Below, in pieces: positions 1-8,026 of a stretch of 40,206 nt of DNA. Positions within the stretch are counted from its first letter, which is position 1; each line of letters opens with the position of its first letter. The notes below the pieces were generated by a model that was not told the origin of the DNA, did no database searches, and saw only the letters and a list, made by a program, of their open reading frames with translations. Source of the stretch: CAYQDR01 sp964416315 (lineage in GTDB: Bacteria > Methylomirabilota > Methylomirabilia > Rokubacteriales > DASRDR01); contig CAYQDR010000031.1 in NCBI GenBank assembly GCA_964416315.1, positions 1-40,206 on the forward strand, given 5' to 3'. Both the position numbers and the translations under genes were made by a program.

Positions 1-262
1 CCAGTCCCGCCGACCCCTCTCAGGGGTCCCGAGGGGCGGGGTCCCGAAACGGCTGGCCTGGCTCCGGCGGGCGGGGCGTCGGGGGCCGCGCAGTGCTAAG
101 ATGGCGGGGGATTAGCCAACCCGAAGGGGGGCTCCGCCCCCCTTCCGGGACCTCCCCCCGGGACAGGTTGCGCCGGCAAAGCCGGCGCTCGGAGCGGCAC
201 ACCATGAGCGGTGCGGTCTTGCTGAGGCGAGTCGCGCGGTCTACTGGGACAGATTAGGGGGC
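1..262. other. Intergenic region with three hairpins upstream of yvcK
   Basis: No credible gene is seen here. The stretch holds three perfect inverted repeats: 12-18 with 22-28 (7 bp arms, 3-base loop), 123-132 with 136-145 (10 bp arms, G-run against C-run, loop tcc) and 170-177 with 181-188 (8 bp arms, loop aaa). None is followed by a T-run, so they are not classic terminators. They may be the 3' end of an upstream transcript or a palindromic repeat cluster. A purine-rich stretch at about 255-260 could be the ribosome binding site for the next gene. Confidence 0.5.
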
Positions 263-1351
263 ATGGCGGGTCGGTACGGGGGGCACGAGCTGGGCCGGCG
301 CGTCGTCGCCATCGGCGGGGGCACCGGCCTCCCCGTGGTGCTGGCGGCCCTCAAGCGCTACCTCGGGGCCCGTGTCGCGGACCTCACGGCGGTCGTCACG
401 GTGACCGACGACGGTGGGAGCTCGGGGCGCCTCCGCGAGGAGCTCCGCGTGCTGCCACCCGGAGACATCCGGAACTGCCTCGTAGCGCTGGCGGAGGTCG
501 AGCCCCTCATGGCGGACCTCTTCCAGTTCCGCTTCGGCGGGGAGGGCGCGCTCGCGGGACACAGCTTCGGCAACCTCTTCCTCGCCGCGCTCGCCCACGT
601 CACGGGGAGCTTCCTCCAGGCCATCCGCATCTCCGGCAAGGTCCTCGCGGTGCGAGGGACGATCCTGCCCTCGACGCTCGAGAGGGTCACGCTGGCGGCG
701 GAGCTCGCGGACGGGCGCGTGGTCCACGGGGAGTCTGCGCTCGCGCGCCAGGGCCAGCCCGTGCGGCGCGTCTTCCTCGAACCCGCGAGGGTGCGCGCGC
801 TGCCCGAGGTGCTCGAGGCAATCGACACGGCGCACGCGATCGTGTTGGCGCCGGGGTCGCTCTACACGAGCCTCGTCCCGAACCTTCTGGTGGGCGGAGT
901 GGCGAGCGCGCTGCGCCAGGCGGCGGCCGTGAAGATCTACGTCGCGAACCTCATGACGGAACCCGGAGAGACCGACGGGCTCACGCTCGCGGATCACCTC
1001 GAGGCCCTGCACGCCCACGGCGGCCGGGGCGTCGTGGACGGCGTGGTGGCCCACGGGCGCCCGTTCCCGGCCGAGGTCCTCCGCCGGTACGCCCGCGCCG
1101 GGGCGCGCCCGGTCGTGGTGGACCACGAGCGGATCCACGCGCTCGGGATCTGGGTCACGGAGGCGGATCTCACGGGGCCGACCGAGCTCGCGCGGCATCA
1201 CCCCGAGAAGCTCGGTCAGGTGCTCGCGCGCGTAATCCAGAATCGCGCCGTCCTCCGGTCGACGCGGTCGCGCCTCGGGCCTGCCGCAGCGCCCCTCGTC
1301 CGGCTCGCCGGCGGGCGCCGGGCCGCCGGCCCCCCGAGGCCGCGCGCGTGA
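263..1351 (+). CDS. yvcK: YvcK/GlmR family UDP-sugar-binding regulator (CofD-like fold)
   Basis: The 362-residue protein belongs to the YvcK (GlmR, 'gluconeogenesis factor') family related to CofD. The nucleotide-binding start GGGTGLPVVLAALKRY is at about residues 18-33, followed by the family segments TVTDDGGSSGRLREE and PPGDIRNCL. In Bacillus subtilis this cytoplasmic protein binds UDP-GlcNAc and stimulates GlmS, and it is needed for envelope growth on gluconeogenic carbon. The ATG start follows a purine-rich stretch. The stop overlaps the GTG start of glmU by 4 bases, so the two are probably translated together. The last 25 or so residues are Arg/Pro/Ala-rich and look unstructured. The family call is firm. 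A role in controlling amino-sugar synthesis is inferred from the family and from the adjacent glmU and glmS. Confidence 0.9.
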   Translation: MAGRYGGHELGRRVVAIGGGTGLPVVLAALKRYLGARVADLTAVVTVTDDGGSSGRLREELRVLPPGDIRNCLVALAEVEPLMADLFQFRFGGEGALAGHSFGNLFLAALAHVTGSFLQAIRISGKVLAVRGTILPSTLERVTLAAELADGRVVHGESALARQGQPVRRVFLEPARVRALPEVLEAIDTAHAIVLAPGSLYTSLVPNLLVGGVASALRQAAAVKIYVANLMTEPGETDGLTLADHLEALHAHGGRGVVDGVVAHGRPFPAEVLRRYARAGARPVVVDHERIHALGIWVTEADLTGPTELARHHPEKLGQVLARVIQNRAVLRSTRSRLGPAAAPLVRLAGGRRAAGPPRPRA

Positions 1352-2772
1352 CGGAGACCTGGGCGGTCATCCTCGCGGCGGGCGAGGGCAAGCGGATGCG
1401 CTCGGCCCGGGCGAAGGTGCTCCACCGCCTCGCCGGCCGGCCGCTGGTCGCCTACCCCCTGGCGCTCGCGCGCGCGCTGGCCGCGCGCGGGACGGTCGTG
1501 GTGGTCGGGCGTGACGGCGACGCCGTGCGTGCGACCCTGGGCGAAGCCTCGGGCGTCCGCTTCGTCGAGCAGAAGGAGCAGCGGGGCACGGGGCATGCGC
1601 TGCTCATGGCCCGCGGCGCGGTGCCGGAGAGCGCGACGGAGATCCTCCTCCTCTACGCGGACGTGCCGCTCCTCGCCGCCGCGACCGCGGCGCGGCTGCT
1701 CGCCCGCCACCGCGCCGCGCGGGCGGCGGCCACGGTCCTGACGTTCCTCCCGGGGGATCCGGCCGGCTACGGCCGGATCGTGCGGCGCGGCGGCGGGCGG
1801 GGTCGGGTCGTCGGGATCGTCGAGGAGCGCGACGCGACGGCGGCACAGCGCCGCGTTCGGGAGTGCAACTCGGGCGTCTACTGCTTCGAGCCGCGCCTGC
1901 TGTGGCGCGCGCTCGAGCGCCTGAGCCCGGAGAACGACCAGGGGGAGCTCTACCTCACGGACGTCATCGGCCTCCTGGCCCGGGAGCGGCGGCGCGTCGG
2001 GGCGGTGCGCGTGGACGATCCGCTCGAGGTCGTCGGGGTCAACGACCGCCGCCAGCTCGCGCAGCTCGAGGCCGTGGCCCGCGCGCGGATCCTCGAGCGC
2101 CTGATGCGCGAGGGGGTCACCGTGCTCGATCCGGCCTCGACCTACGTCGAGGTCGACGCGCGGGTCGGGCGCGACACGGTCCTCTACCCGGGGGTCCTGC
2201 TCGCCGGGCGGACCGTCATCGGCGAGGGGTGCGTCGTCGGGACGGGCTGCCAGCTCACCGACATGGAGCTCGCCGACCGCGTCGTCCTCCGGCCCTACTG
2301 CGTGATGGAGCGCTCGCGGATCGAGGCCGACGCGACCGTCGGCCCCTTCGCGCGGCTCAGACCCGGCAGCGTCATCGGCGCGGGAGCCGAGATCGGCAAC
2401 TTCATCGAGATCAAGAAGTCCATGATCGGCCGGCGGGTCAAGGCCCACCACGTCGGGTACATCGGGGACGCCACGGTGGGGGAGGGCGCGAACATCGGCG
2501 CGGGCACCGTCACCTGCAACTACGACGGTGTGCGGAAGTCGGAGACCCACATCGGGGCCCGGGCGTTCGTGGGGACGAACTCGAGCCTGGTCGCGCCCCT
2601 GCGGATCGGGGACGACGCGTACCTCGGGGCGGGCTCGGTGATCACGAAGGACGTCCCGCCGGGAGCGCTCGCCGTCGGGCGGGCCCACCAGGTCACCAAG
2701 GAAGGCTGGGCGGCGCGCCGCCGGGCCAAGCCGACGGGGGCCACCCCGCCCGGCACGCCGCCGGGGAAGTGA
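1348..2772 (+). CDS. glmU: Bifunctional GlmU: GlcN-1-P acetyltransferase / GlcNAc-1-P uridylyltransferase
   Basis: GlmU makes UDP-GlcNAc in two steps: acetyl-CoA-dependent N-acetylation of glucosamine-1-phosphate, then uridylyl transfer from UTP. The 474-residue length is normal for the family. The N-terminal pyrophosphorylase domain shows LAAGEGKRM near residue 9, then QRGTGHA, GYGRIVR and NSGVYCF. From about residue 255 there is a left-handed beta-helix of hexapeptide repeats. The acetyltransferase site KAHHVGYIGD places the likely catalytic His at 368, followed by GANIGAGTVTCNYDG. The GTG start overlaps the yvcK stop. The product feeds peptidoglycan and lipopolysaccharide synthesis. The C-terminal tail is Gly/Pro-rich and probably flexible. 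Confidence 0.97.
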   Translation: MTETWAVILAAGEGKRMRSARAKVLHRLAGRPLVAYPLALARALAARGTVVVVGRDGDAVRATLGEASGVRFVEQKEQRGTGHALLMARGAVPESATEILLLYADVPLLAAATAARLLARHRAARAAATVLTFLPGDPAGYGRIVRRGGGRGRVVGIVEERDATAAQRRVRECNSGVYCFEPRLLWRALERLSPENDQGELYLTDVIGLLARERRRVGAVRVDDPLEVVGVNDRRQLAQLEAVARARILERLMREGVTVLDPASTYVEVDARVGRDTVLYPGVLLAGRTVIGEGCVVGTGCQLTDMELADRVVLRPYCVMERSRIEADATVGPFARLRPGSVIGAGAEIGNFIEIKKSMIGRRVKAHHVGYIGDATVGEGANIGAGTVTCNYDGVRKSETHIGARAFVGTNSSLVAPLRIGDDAYLGAGSVITKDVPPGALAVGRAHQVTKEGWAARRRAKPTGATPPGTPPGK

Positions 2773-2861
2773 CGCGGTCCATGCAACAGGCGCGGCCGCC
2801 CGCGGTTGCCGGGGTGAAACAGGCCGTATCGGCAAGCCCCGCTCGGCCCGGCGTGGGGCCG

Positions 2862-2877
2862 TGGCACGCGCGTTGCT
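2862..2877 (+). promoter_or_regulatory. Sigma-54 (RpoN) -24/-12 promoter upstream of glmS
   Basis: The sequence reads TGGCACG, four bases, TTGCT, a complete match to the core sigma-54 consensus TGGCACG-N4-TTGCW. GG at 2863-2864 and GC at 2875-2876 have the required 10-base spacing. Transcription would begin near 2888, about 54 bases before the glmS ATG. A dyad, ttgccg (2806-2811) with cggcaa (2830-2835), lies about 67 bases upstream of that start and is a possible activator site. An NtrC-type sigma-54 activator is encoded at 18415-19875, but a link between the two is only inferred. Confidence 0.7.
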
Positions 2878-2941
2878 CCGACCCGGGGCGCTCGGGCCGG
2901 GCCTCGGCCGGGTGAACCGGGACGGAGGGGGGCGTCGCGCG

Positions 2942-4780
2942 ATGTGCGGCATCGTCGGCTACATCGGATCGCAGGGGGCCATGGGGGTCATCCTCGAGGG
3001 GCTCAAGCGCCTCGAGTACCGGGGGTACGACTCAGCCGGAGTCGCGGTCATCGCGGACGGGGTGCTCCAGGTCCGGCGGAGCGCGGGAAAGATCCGGAAC
3101 CTCGAGGCGATCCTCCGCGATCGCCCGGTGGACGGGCCGATCGGCCTGGGCCACACGCGCTGGGCGACCCACGGCCGGCCCTCCGAGGAGAACGCCCACC
3201 CCCACACGGACTGCACGGGCTCCATCGTCGTCGTGCACAACGGGATCCTCGAGAACTACCTCCCCATCAAGACGCGGCTCCAGAGCGAGGGCCACACGTT
3301 CAAGTCGGAGACCGACACCGAGGTCGTGGCCCACCTGATCGAGCATCACTGGCCGGCCGCCGGCGGGCTGGCGGAGGCCGTGCGGCGCGCGCTGTCGGAG
3401 CTGCGCGGCGCGTACGCGATCGGCGTGATCACCGACCGCGAGCCGGAGGGCCTGGTGGCGGCCAAGACGGGCGCGGGCGGCGTGGTGATCGGGCTCGGGG
3501 AGAACGAGTACTTCGTGGCGTCGGACATCCCGGCGATCCTGGCGCACACGCGCGACGTGATCGTGCTCGAGGACGAGGAGATGGCGGTCGTGACCCGGAG
3601 CGGGGTGCGGCTCTCGACGCTCGCCGGCCGTCCGGTGGAGCGGCCGGTCACCCGGGTCGTGTGGGACCCGATCATGGCCGAGAAGGGGGGCTACCGCCAC
3701 TTCATGCTGAAGGAGATCTACGAGCAGCCGCGCGCGATCACCGACACCTTCCGGGGCCGGATCTCGCCGGAGACCGGGGACTGCTTCCTACCTGATGTGA
3801 ACCTCACCCCCGAAGAGCTGCGGCCGTTCACGCGCGTGGTCCTCGTGGCGTGCGGGACGTCGTACCACGCCGCCCTCGTCGGGCGACACCTGATCGAGCG
3901 GCTCGCCGGGGTGGCGACCGAGGTGGACTTCGGCTCGGAGTTCCGCTACCGCGATCCGGTCGTCGGGCCGGAGACGCTCGTCGTCGCGCTGAGCCAGTCC
4001 GGGGAGACCGCGGACACCCTGGGCGCCGTGAAGACCGCGCGGGCGAAGGGCGCCCCGGTCGTCGCGATCTGCAACGTCGTCGGCAGCGCGCTCACGCGCG
4101 AGGCACACGGGGTCGTCTACACCCACGCGGGCCCGGAGATCGGGGTCGCCTCGACCAAGACGTTCACGGCGACGATCACGGCGCTGTACCTCCTCGCGCT
4201 CCACCTCGGTCGGGTCCGGGGCACCGTCTCCGCCGCGGAGGGGCAGAAGCGGCTCGCCGAGCTTCTCGAGATCCCGCGGCTCGTCGAGGCCGCGCTGGGG
4301 CAGGAGGAGGCGGTGGCGGATCTGGCCCGCCGGCTCTTCCAGCTCCGCGACTTCCTCTACCTCGGGCGCGGCATCCACTACGCGGTCGCCCTCGAGGGCG
4401 CGCTGAAGATGAAGGAGCTGTCCTACATCCACGCCGAGGGCTACGCCGGCGGCGAGATGAAGCACGGCCCCATCGCCCTCATCGACGAGGCCATGCCGGT
4501 CGTGGCGCTCCTGCCGCGCGACTCGACCTACGACCGGATGCTGGCCAACGTCGAGGAGGTGCGCGCGCGCGATGGGCTCGTCATCGCCATCGCCCACAAC
4601 GGCGACGAGGGGATCCGGGGGAAGGTCACCCACGTCCTCACCGTGCCGCCCGCGGCCGAGCTGGTGAGCCCGCTCGTGCTCACGGTGCCGCTCCAGCTCC
4701 TCGCCTACCACGTCGCCGTCCGGCGCGGGTGCGACGTCGATCAGCCGCGGAATCTCGCGAAGAGCGTCACAGTGGAATAG
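2942..4780 (+). CDS. glmS: Glutamine-fructose-6-phosphate aminotransferase (isomerizing), GlmS
   Basis: GlmS converts fructose-6-phosphate and glutamine to glucosamine-6-phosphate and glutamate, the committed step to UDP-GlcNAc. The 612-residue length is typical. The start is set by MCGIVGYIG, because Cys2 becomes the N-terminal nucleophile after Met removal; the longer in-frame extension to 2861 would bury it. The glutaminase domain includes LGHTRWATHG, HNGILENY and SETDTEV. Two SIS isomerase domains follow, with SQSGETADT and STKTFTAT in the first. The protein ends in the family's LAKSVTVE. A 169-base spacer separates it from glmU and contains the sigma-54 promoter. I see no glmS ribozyme-like structure there. 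Confidence 0.97.
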   Translation: MCGIVGYIGSQGAMGVILEGLKRLEYRGYDSAGVAVIADGVLQVRRSAGKIRNLEAILRDRPVDGPIGLGHTRWATHGRPSEENAHPHTDCTGSIVVVHNGILENYLPIKTRLQSEGHTFKSETDTEVVAHLIEHHWPAAGGLAEAVRRALSELRGAYAIGVITDREPEGLVAAKTGAGGVVIGLGENEYFVASDIPAILAHTRDVIVLEDEEMAVVTRSGVRLSTLAGRPVERPVTRVVWDPIMAEKGGYRHFMLKEIYEQPRAITDTFRGRISPETGDCFLPDVNLTPEELRPFTRVVLVACGTSYHAALVGRHLIERLAGVATEVDFGSEFRYRDPVVGPETLVVALSQSGETADTLGAVKTARAKGAPVVAICNVVGSALTREAHGVVYTHAGPEIGVASTKTFTATITALYLLALHLGRVRGTVSAAEGQKRLAELLEIPRLVEAALGQEEAVADLARRLFQLRDFLYLGRGIHYAVALEGALKMKELSYIHAEGYAGGEMKHGPIALIDEAMPVVALLPRDSTYDRMLANVEEVRARDGLVIAIAHNGDEGIRGKVTHVLTVPPAAELVSPLVLTVPLQLLAYHVAVRRGCDVDQPRNLAKSVTVE

Positions 4781-4820
4781 CCGCGGCGGGCGTGCCGGCG
4801 CCGGCCGCGGGGGAGCATCC

Positions 4821-5483
4821 ATGTCCGAGTCAGGAGCGGGACCTCGTGAGGCGTCCGTGACCACGGGGGAGGGGCGCGTTCGCATCGAGGCCACCGCGGG
4901 GGCCCGGCGCTGGGCGACGATGACCCAGTGGGCGCTGGTGTTCGTCATCTTCGGCCTCGCCGCGGCGGGCCTGCGGATCCTCGGCCTGATGTGGCCGGAG
5001 CGCATGGACCCCGAGATCGCGCGGCTCTTCTGGCTCTTCGTCGGGACGCTCGCGCTCGCGGCGCTCACGCTGGCGTGGCTCATCGTGGTGCTCCAGGACC
5101 TGGTGAAGCTCACGATCGAGCTCGACGACGCCGGCGTGCGGGTGGCGCGGCTGCTCCAGCCGTTCGCGGCCCGCTGGGACGAGGTGCGCGAGATCGGCGT
5201 CGTCGCGGCGCCGGGGCATCTGACGCTCCGGAGCTCGAAGGGCAGCGTCACGGCCACGGCCCGGCTCCTCGGCGAGGGGCCGTTCGGGGACCTGGTCGCG
5301 GCGCTCCGGGCCCGCGCCGGCGGCGCCGTCCGCGAGTGGCCCCCGTGGGCCGGAGCGCGTCGCCAGCTCCTCCTGCTTCTCGTGCCGGCCCTGGGGACCG
5401 CCTTCGTCCTCGTGCTCGGCGCGGGGCTCCTCCGCCGGCGGCCGCCTGTCGGACGTCGGCCGGGGCCCCTGAGGACCCCGTGA
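4821..5483 (+). CDS. Membrane protein with a PH-like middle segment, function unknown
   Basis: I do not recognise a named family for this 220-residue protein. Two probable transmembrane helices lie at about residues 37-56 and 69-92, and a third at about 182-205. Between them, residues 95-165 look like a small bacterial PH-type beta domain: alternating hydrophobic strands such as LTIELDDAGVRVAR, then RWDEVREIGVV and HLTLRSSKGSV. This layout resembles YdbS/bPH-type membrane proteins, but that is weak similarity. The tail is Arg/Pro-rich. It sits 40 bases after glmS and 48 bases before the helicase gene, so it may be cotranscribed with either. No function is proposed. Confidence 0.75.
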   Translation: MSESGAGPREASVTTGEGRVRIEATAGARRWATMTQWALVFVIFGLAAAGLRILGLMWPERMDPEIARLFWLFVGTLALAALTLAWLIVVLQDLVKLTIELDDAGVRVARLLQPFAARWDEVREIGVVAAPGHLTLRSSKGSVTATARLLGEGPFGDLVAALRARAGGAVREWPPWAGARRQLLLLLVPALGTAFVLVLGAGLLRRRPPVGRRPGPLRTP

Positions 5484-5531
5484 GGCGGCCGTCCTCGGCG
5501 ACGTGAGGCTCGCTGACGGCAGGGGAGACGG

Positions 5532-7712
5532 GTGAGCGCGGGCGCGTCGACCGAGCGCTCCCTCGAGGCGATCCTCGCGGGGCTGAACCCGGCCCAGCGG
5601 GAGGCGGTGCTCGCGACCGAGGGGCCGCTCCTCGTGCTGGCCGGGGCGGGGAGCGGGAAGACCCGGGTCATCGCCCACCGGATCGCCTACCTCGTGGCCC
5701 GCGGCGTGGACCCCCGGCGGATCCTCGCCGTGACCTTCACGAACAAGGCGGCCGGCGAGATGGCCCAGCGGGTCGAGGCGCTGCTCGCCGGTTCGGGCGC
5801 CCGAGTGCCGCTCGTCGCGACGTTCCACGCGGCGTGCGTCCGGATCCTGCGGGCGGAGATTCACCACCTCGGCTACCCGAGGGGCTTCGTCATCTACGAC
5901 GAGGAGGACCGGCTGAGCCTCGTCCGGGAGTGCGTCCGGGAGGCGGGCCTGGACGAGCGCAACTGGCCGGCGGCGGGCGTCGTCGCGCGCGTGAGCCGGG
6001 CGAAGAACCGGCTCGAGAGCGCCGAGGATCTGCGGGCCGCGGCGCGCGGCCCGCGTGACGCCGAGCTGGCGCGGCTCTGGGCGCGCTACGACGCGCGGCT
6101 CCGGGCGGCGGCCGCGCTCGACTTCGACGACCTCCTCGGGCTCACCGTGCGGCTCTGGGAGCGCCACCCCGAGGTGCTCGCCTACTACCGGGGGCTGTGG
6201 CGCTACGTCCTCGTGGACGAGTACCAGGACACGAATGCGGCGCAGTACCGCCTGCTGCGGCTCCTCACCGACCAGCACCGGAACCTCTGCGTCGTCGGGG
6301 ACCCGGACCAGTCGATCTACCGCTTCCGCGGCGCCGACCTCCGGAACATCCTCGACTTCGAGCGGGACTTCCCCGACTGCCGGGTCGCGAGACTCGAGCA
6401 GAACTACCGCTCGACCGTCCGGATCCTCGAGCTCGCCTCGGCCCTGATCGCCCACAACCAGGGAAGGAAGGACAAGGCCCTCTGGACCGAGAACGAGCGG
6501 GGGGAGCCCGCGCGCGTCTTCCGGGCCTGGGACGAGGCGGAGGAGGCCGCCTGGGTCGCCCGCACGGTGGCGGGGCTTCGCGCGGACGGGGTCGGGCTCG
6601 AGGCGGTGGCGGTCTTCTACCGGACGAATGCCCAGTCGCGCGTGATCGAGGACGCCTTCCGCGCGCTCGGCCTGCCCTACCGGATCGTCGGGGGCGTGCG
6701 CTTCTACGAGCGGAAGGAGGTCAAGGACGCCCTCGCCTGGCTCCGCCTCGCCGTGAACCCCGACGACGACGTCGCCTTCCTGCGGGCTGTCGGGGCCCCG
6801 CCCCGGGGCATCGGCCGGGCGACCCTCGCGCGCCTCGGCGAGACCGCCCTCCGGGCGGGCCGGTCACTGTGGGCGGCGACCCTGGCGGCGGACGGGGCGG
6901 TCGTCGGCGCCCGGGCGACGCGCGCCCTCGGCGAGTTCGGGGCGCTGCGCGACCGGGTGGCGGCGCTCGTCACGGGGGTGGCGCCGCTCGCCGAGCGGGT
7001 GGCTGGGGTCGTGGACGCCACGGGGCTCCGGGAGACACTGCGGCGGGAGGGGACGGCGGAGGCGGAGGCCCGGCTCGAGAATCTGGACGAGCTGGCGGTG
7101 GCCGCGGAGGAGTTCGAGGCGCGCGCGGGGACGGGATCCCTCGCGGGCTTCCTCGACACCGTGGCGCTCCTCTCGGACGTCGACGAGCTGGCCGAGCCGC
7201 GCGCGGCGGCGAGCCTGATGACGCTCCACTCGGCGAAAGGGCTGGAGTTCCCGGTCGTGTTCCTGACGGGGCTCGAGGAGGGGGTGTTCCCCCACGTGCG
7301 GGCGCTCGACGACGCCGACGAGGTCGAGGAGGAGCGCCGGCTCGCCTACGTGGGCCTCACCCGCGCGAAGCGGCGGCTCTACCTCTCCTGGGCCTGCCGG
7401 CGACGCCTGGGCGGGTACGGCGGCGCGCAGGAACCCTCGCGCTTCCTGCTCGAGCTGCCGGCGGAGGGGCTCACGCTCGCCGGGGGCGGGCGCGCCGGGC
7501 CGATGGCGCCGGTCGCTCGGCCCGGGACCATGGGGGACGACGCGGAGGGTTATCCCCTGCGCGTCGGGGCGCGGGTGCGGCACGCGCGGTGGGGCGAAGG
7601 CCTGCTGACGGGGATCGAGCGGGACGGGGAGGACTGGCTCGTGACGGTCAGCTTCGCGGCGGTCGGCCGGAAGCGCCTGGCGCTGAAATACGCGCGACTC
7701 GAGGAGGTCTAG
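5532..7712 (+). CDS. pcrA: UvrD/PcrA-type superfamily 1A DNA helicase
   Basis: This is a 3'-5' DNA translocase of the UvrD/PcrA/Rep family, acting in repair and removal of blocking complexes. All motifs are visible in 726 residues: Q motif LNPAQREAV, Walker A AGAGSGKT (37-44), Ia TFTNKAAGEM, II LVDEYQDTN, III GDPDQSIYRFRGAD, IV LEQNYRST, V TLHSAKGLEFPVVFL and VI RRLAYVGLTRAKRRLY. The last 50 or so residues (VRHARWGEGLLTGIE to LKYARLEEV) match the Tudor-like C-terminal domain of PcrA/UvrD that in studied species contacts RNA polymerase. The start is GTG. Whether it is the UvrD or PcrA orthologue cannot be settled from sequence inspection alone. Confidence 0.93.
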   Translation: MSAGASTERSLEAILAGLNPAQREAVLATEGPLLVLAGAGSGKTRVIAHRIAYLVARGVDPRRILAVTFTNKAAGEMAQRVEALLAGSGARVPLVATFHAACVRILRAEIHHLGYPRGFVIYDEEDRLSLVRECVREAGLDERNWPAAGVVARVSRAKNRLESAEDLRAAARGPRDAELARLWARYDARLRAAAALDFDDLLGLTVRLWERHPEVLAYYRGLWRYVLVDEYQDTNAAQYRLLRLLTDQHRNLCVVGDPDQSIYRFRGADLRNILDFERDFPDCRVARLEQNYRSTVRILELASALIAHNQGRKDKALWTENERGEPARVFRAWDEAEEAAWVARTVAGLRADGVGLEAVAVFYRTNAQSRVIEDAFRALGLPYRIVGGVRFYERKEVKDALAWLRLAVNPDDDVAFLRAVGAPPRGIGRATLARLGETALRAGRSLWAATLAADGAVVGARATRALGEFGALRDRVAALVTGVAPLAERVAGVVDATGLRETLRREGTAEAEARLENLDELAVAAEEFEARAGTGSLAGFLDTVALLSDVDELAEPRAAASLMTLHSAKGLEFPVVFLTGLEEGVFPHVRALDDADEVEEERRLAYVGLTRAKRRLYLSWACRRRLGGYGGAQEPSRFLLELPAEGLTLAGGGRAGPMAPVARPGTMGDDAEGYPLRVGARVRHARWGEGLLTGIERDGEDWLVTVSFAAVGRKRLALKYARLEEV

Positions 7713-7716
7713 CGGG

Positions 7717-8022
7717 ATGAGCCCGGAGGAGCCCCGGATCACGCGCGAGGAGGTGGAGCACGTGGCGCGCCTGGCGCGGCTCGAGCTCTCGCCCGCCGAG
7801 AAGGAGCGGATGCGGATCCAGCTCGACGGCATCCTGGGCTACATCGAGAAGCTCCGCGAGGTGGACGTGACGGGCGTCGAGCCGACGACCCACGTCATCC
7901 CGCTCGTCAACGTGATGCGCGAGGACGAGGTCCGCCCCTCCTACCCGGTGGACGCGATGCTCGCGAACGCGCCCGAGCCCGAGGGGGACTGCTTCCGGGT
8001 CCCCAAGATCCTGGAAGAGTAG
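7717..8022 (+). CDS. gatC: Asp-tRNA(Asn)/Glu-tRNA(Gln) amidotransferase subunit C
   Basis: GatC is the small scaffold that clamps GatA and GatB in the GatCAB amidotransferase, which converts mischarged Glu-tRNA(Gln) and/or Asp-tRNA(Asn) to the amide forms. The protein has 101 residues. The family's opening helix ITREEVEHVARLARLELSP and the end segment MREDEVRPS, then NAPEPEGDCFRVPKILE, are clear. It starts 4 bases after the helicase stop and is followed 4 bases later by gatA, so gatC-gatA-gatB form one operon, possibly with the helicase. Confidence 0.95.
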   Translation: MSPEEPRITREEVEHVARLARLELSPAEKERMRIQLDGILGYIEKLREVDVTGVEPTTHVIPLVNVMREDEVRPSYPVDAMLANAPEPEGDCFRVPKILEE

Positions 8023-8026
8023 CGCC

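Noticed and set aside
194..212. Sigma-54-like sequence upstream of yvcK (GGCAC with GG-N10-GC spacing).
   Set aside because: The -12 element reads tgaGC and lacks TTGC, so only the dinucleotides match.
2773..2941. Possible glmS ribozyme in the leader of glmS.
   Set aside because: I could not find the nested pseudoknot layout or conserved core; only a short dyad and the sigma-54 promoter are visible.
2861..2941. N-terminal extension of GlmS from an upstream in-frame GTG.
   Set aside because: Cys must be residue 2 to become the catalytic N-terminus, and the extension overlaps the sigma-54 promoter.
4781..4810. Hairpin ccgcggc/gccgcgg after glmS as a terminator.
   Set aside because: Arms are only 7 bp with a 16-base loop and no T-run follows; GC-rich chance pairing is likely.
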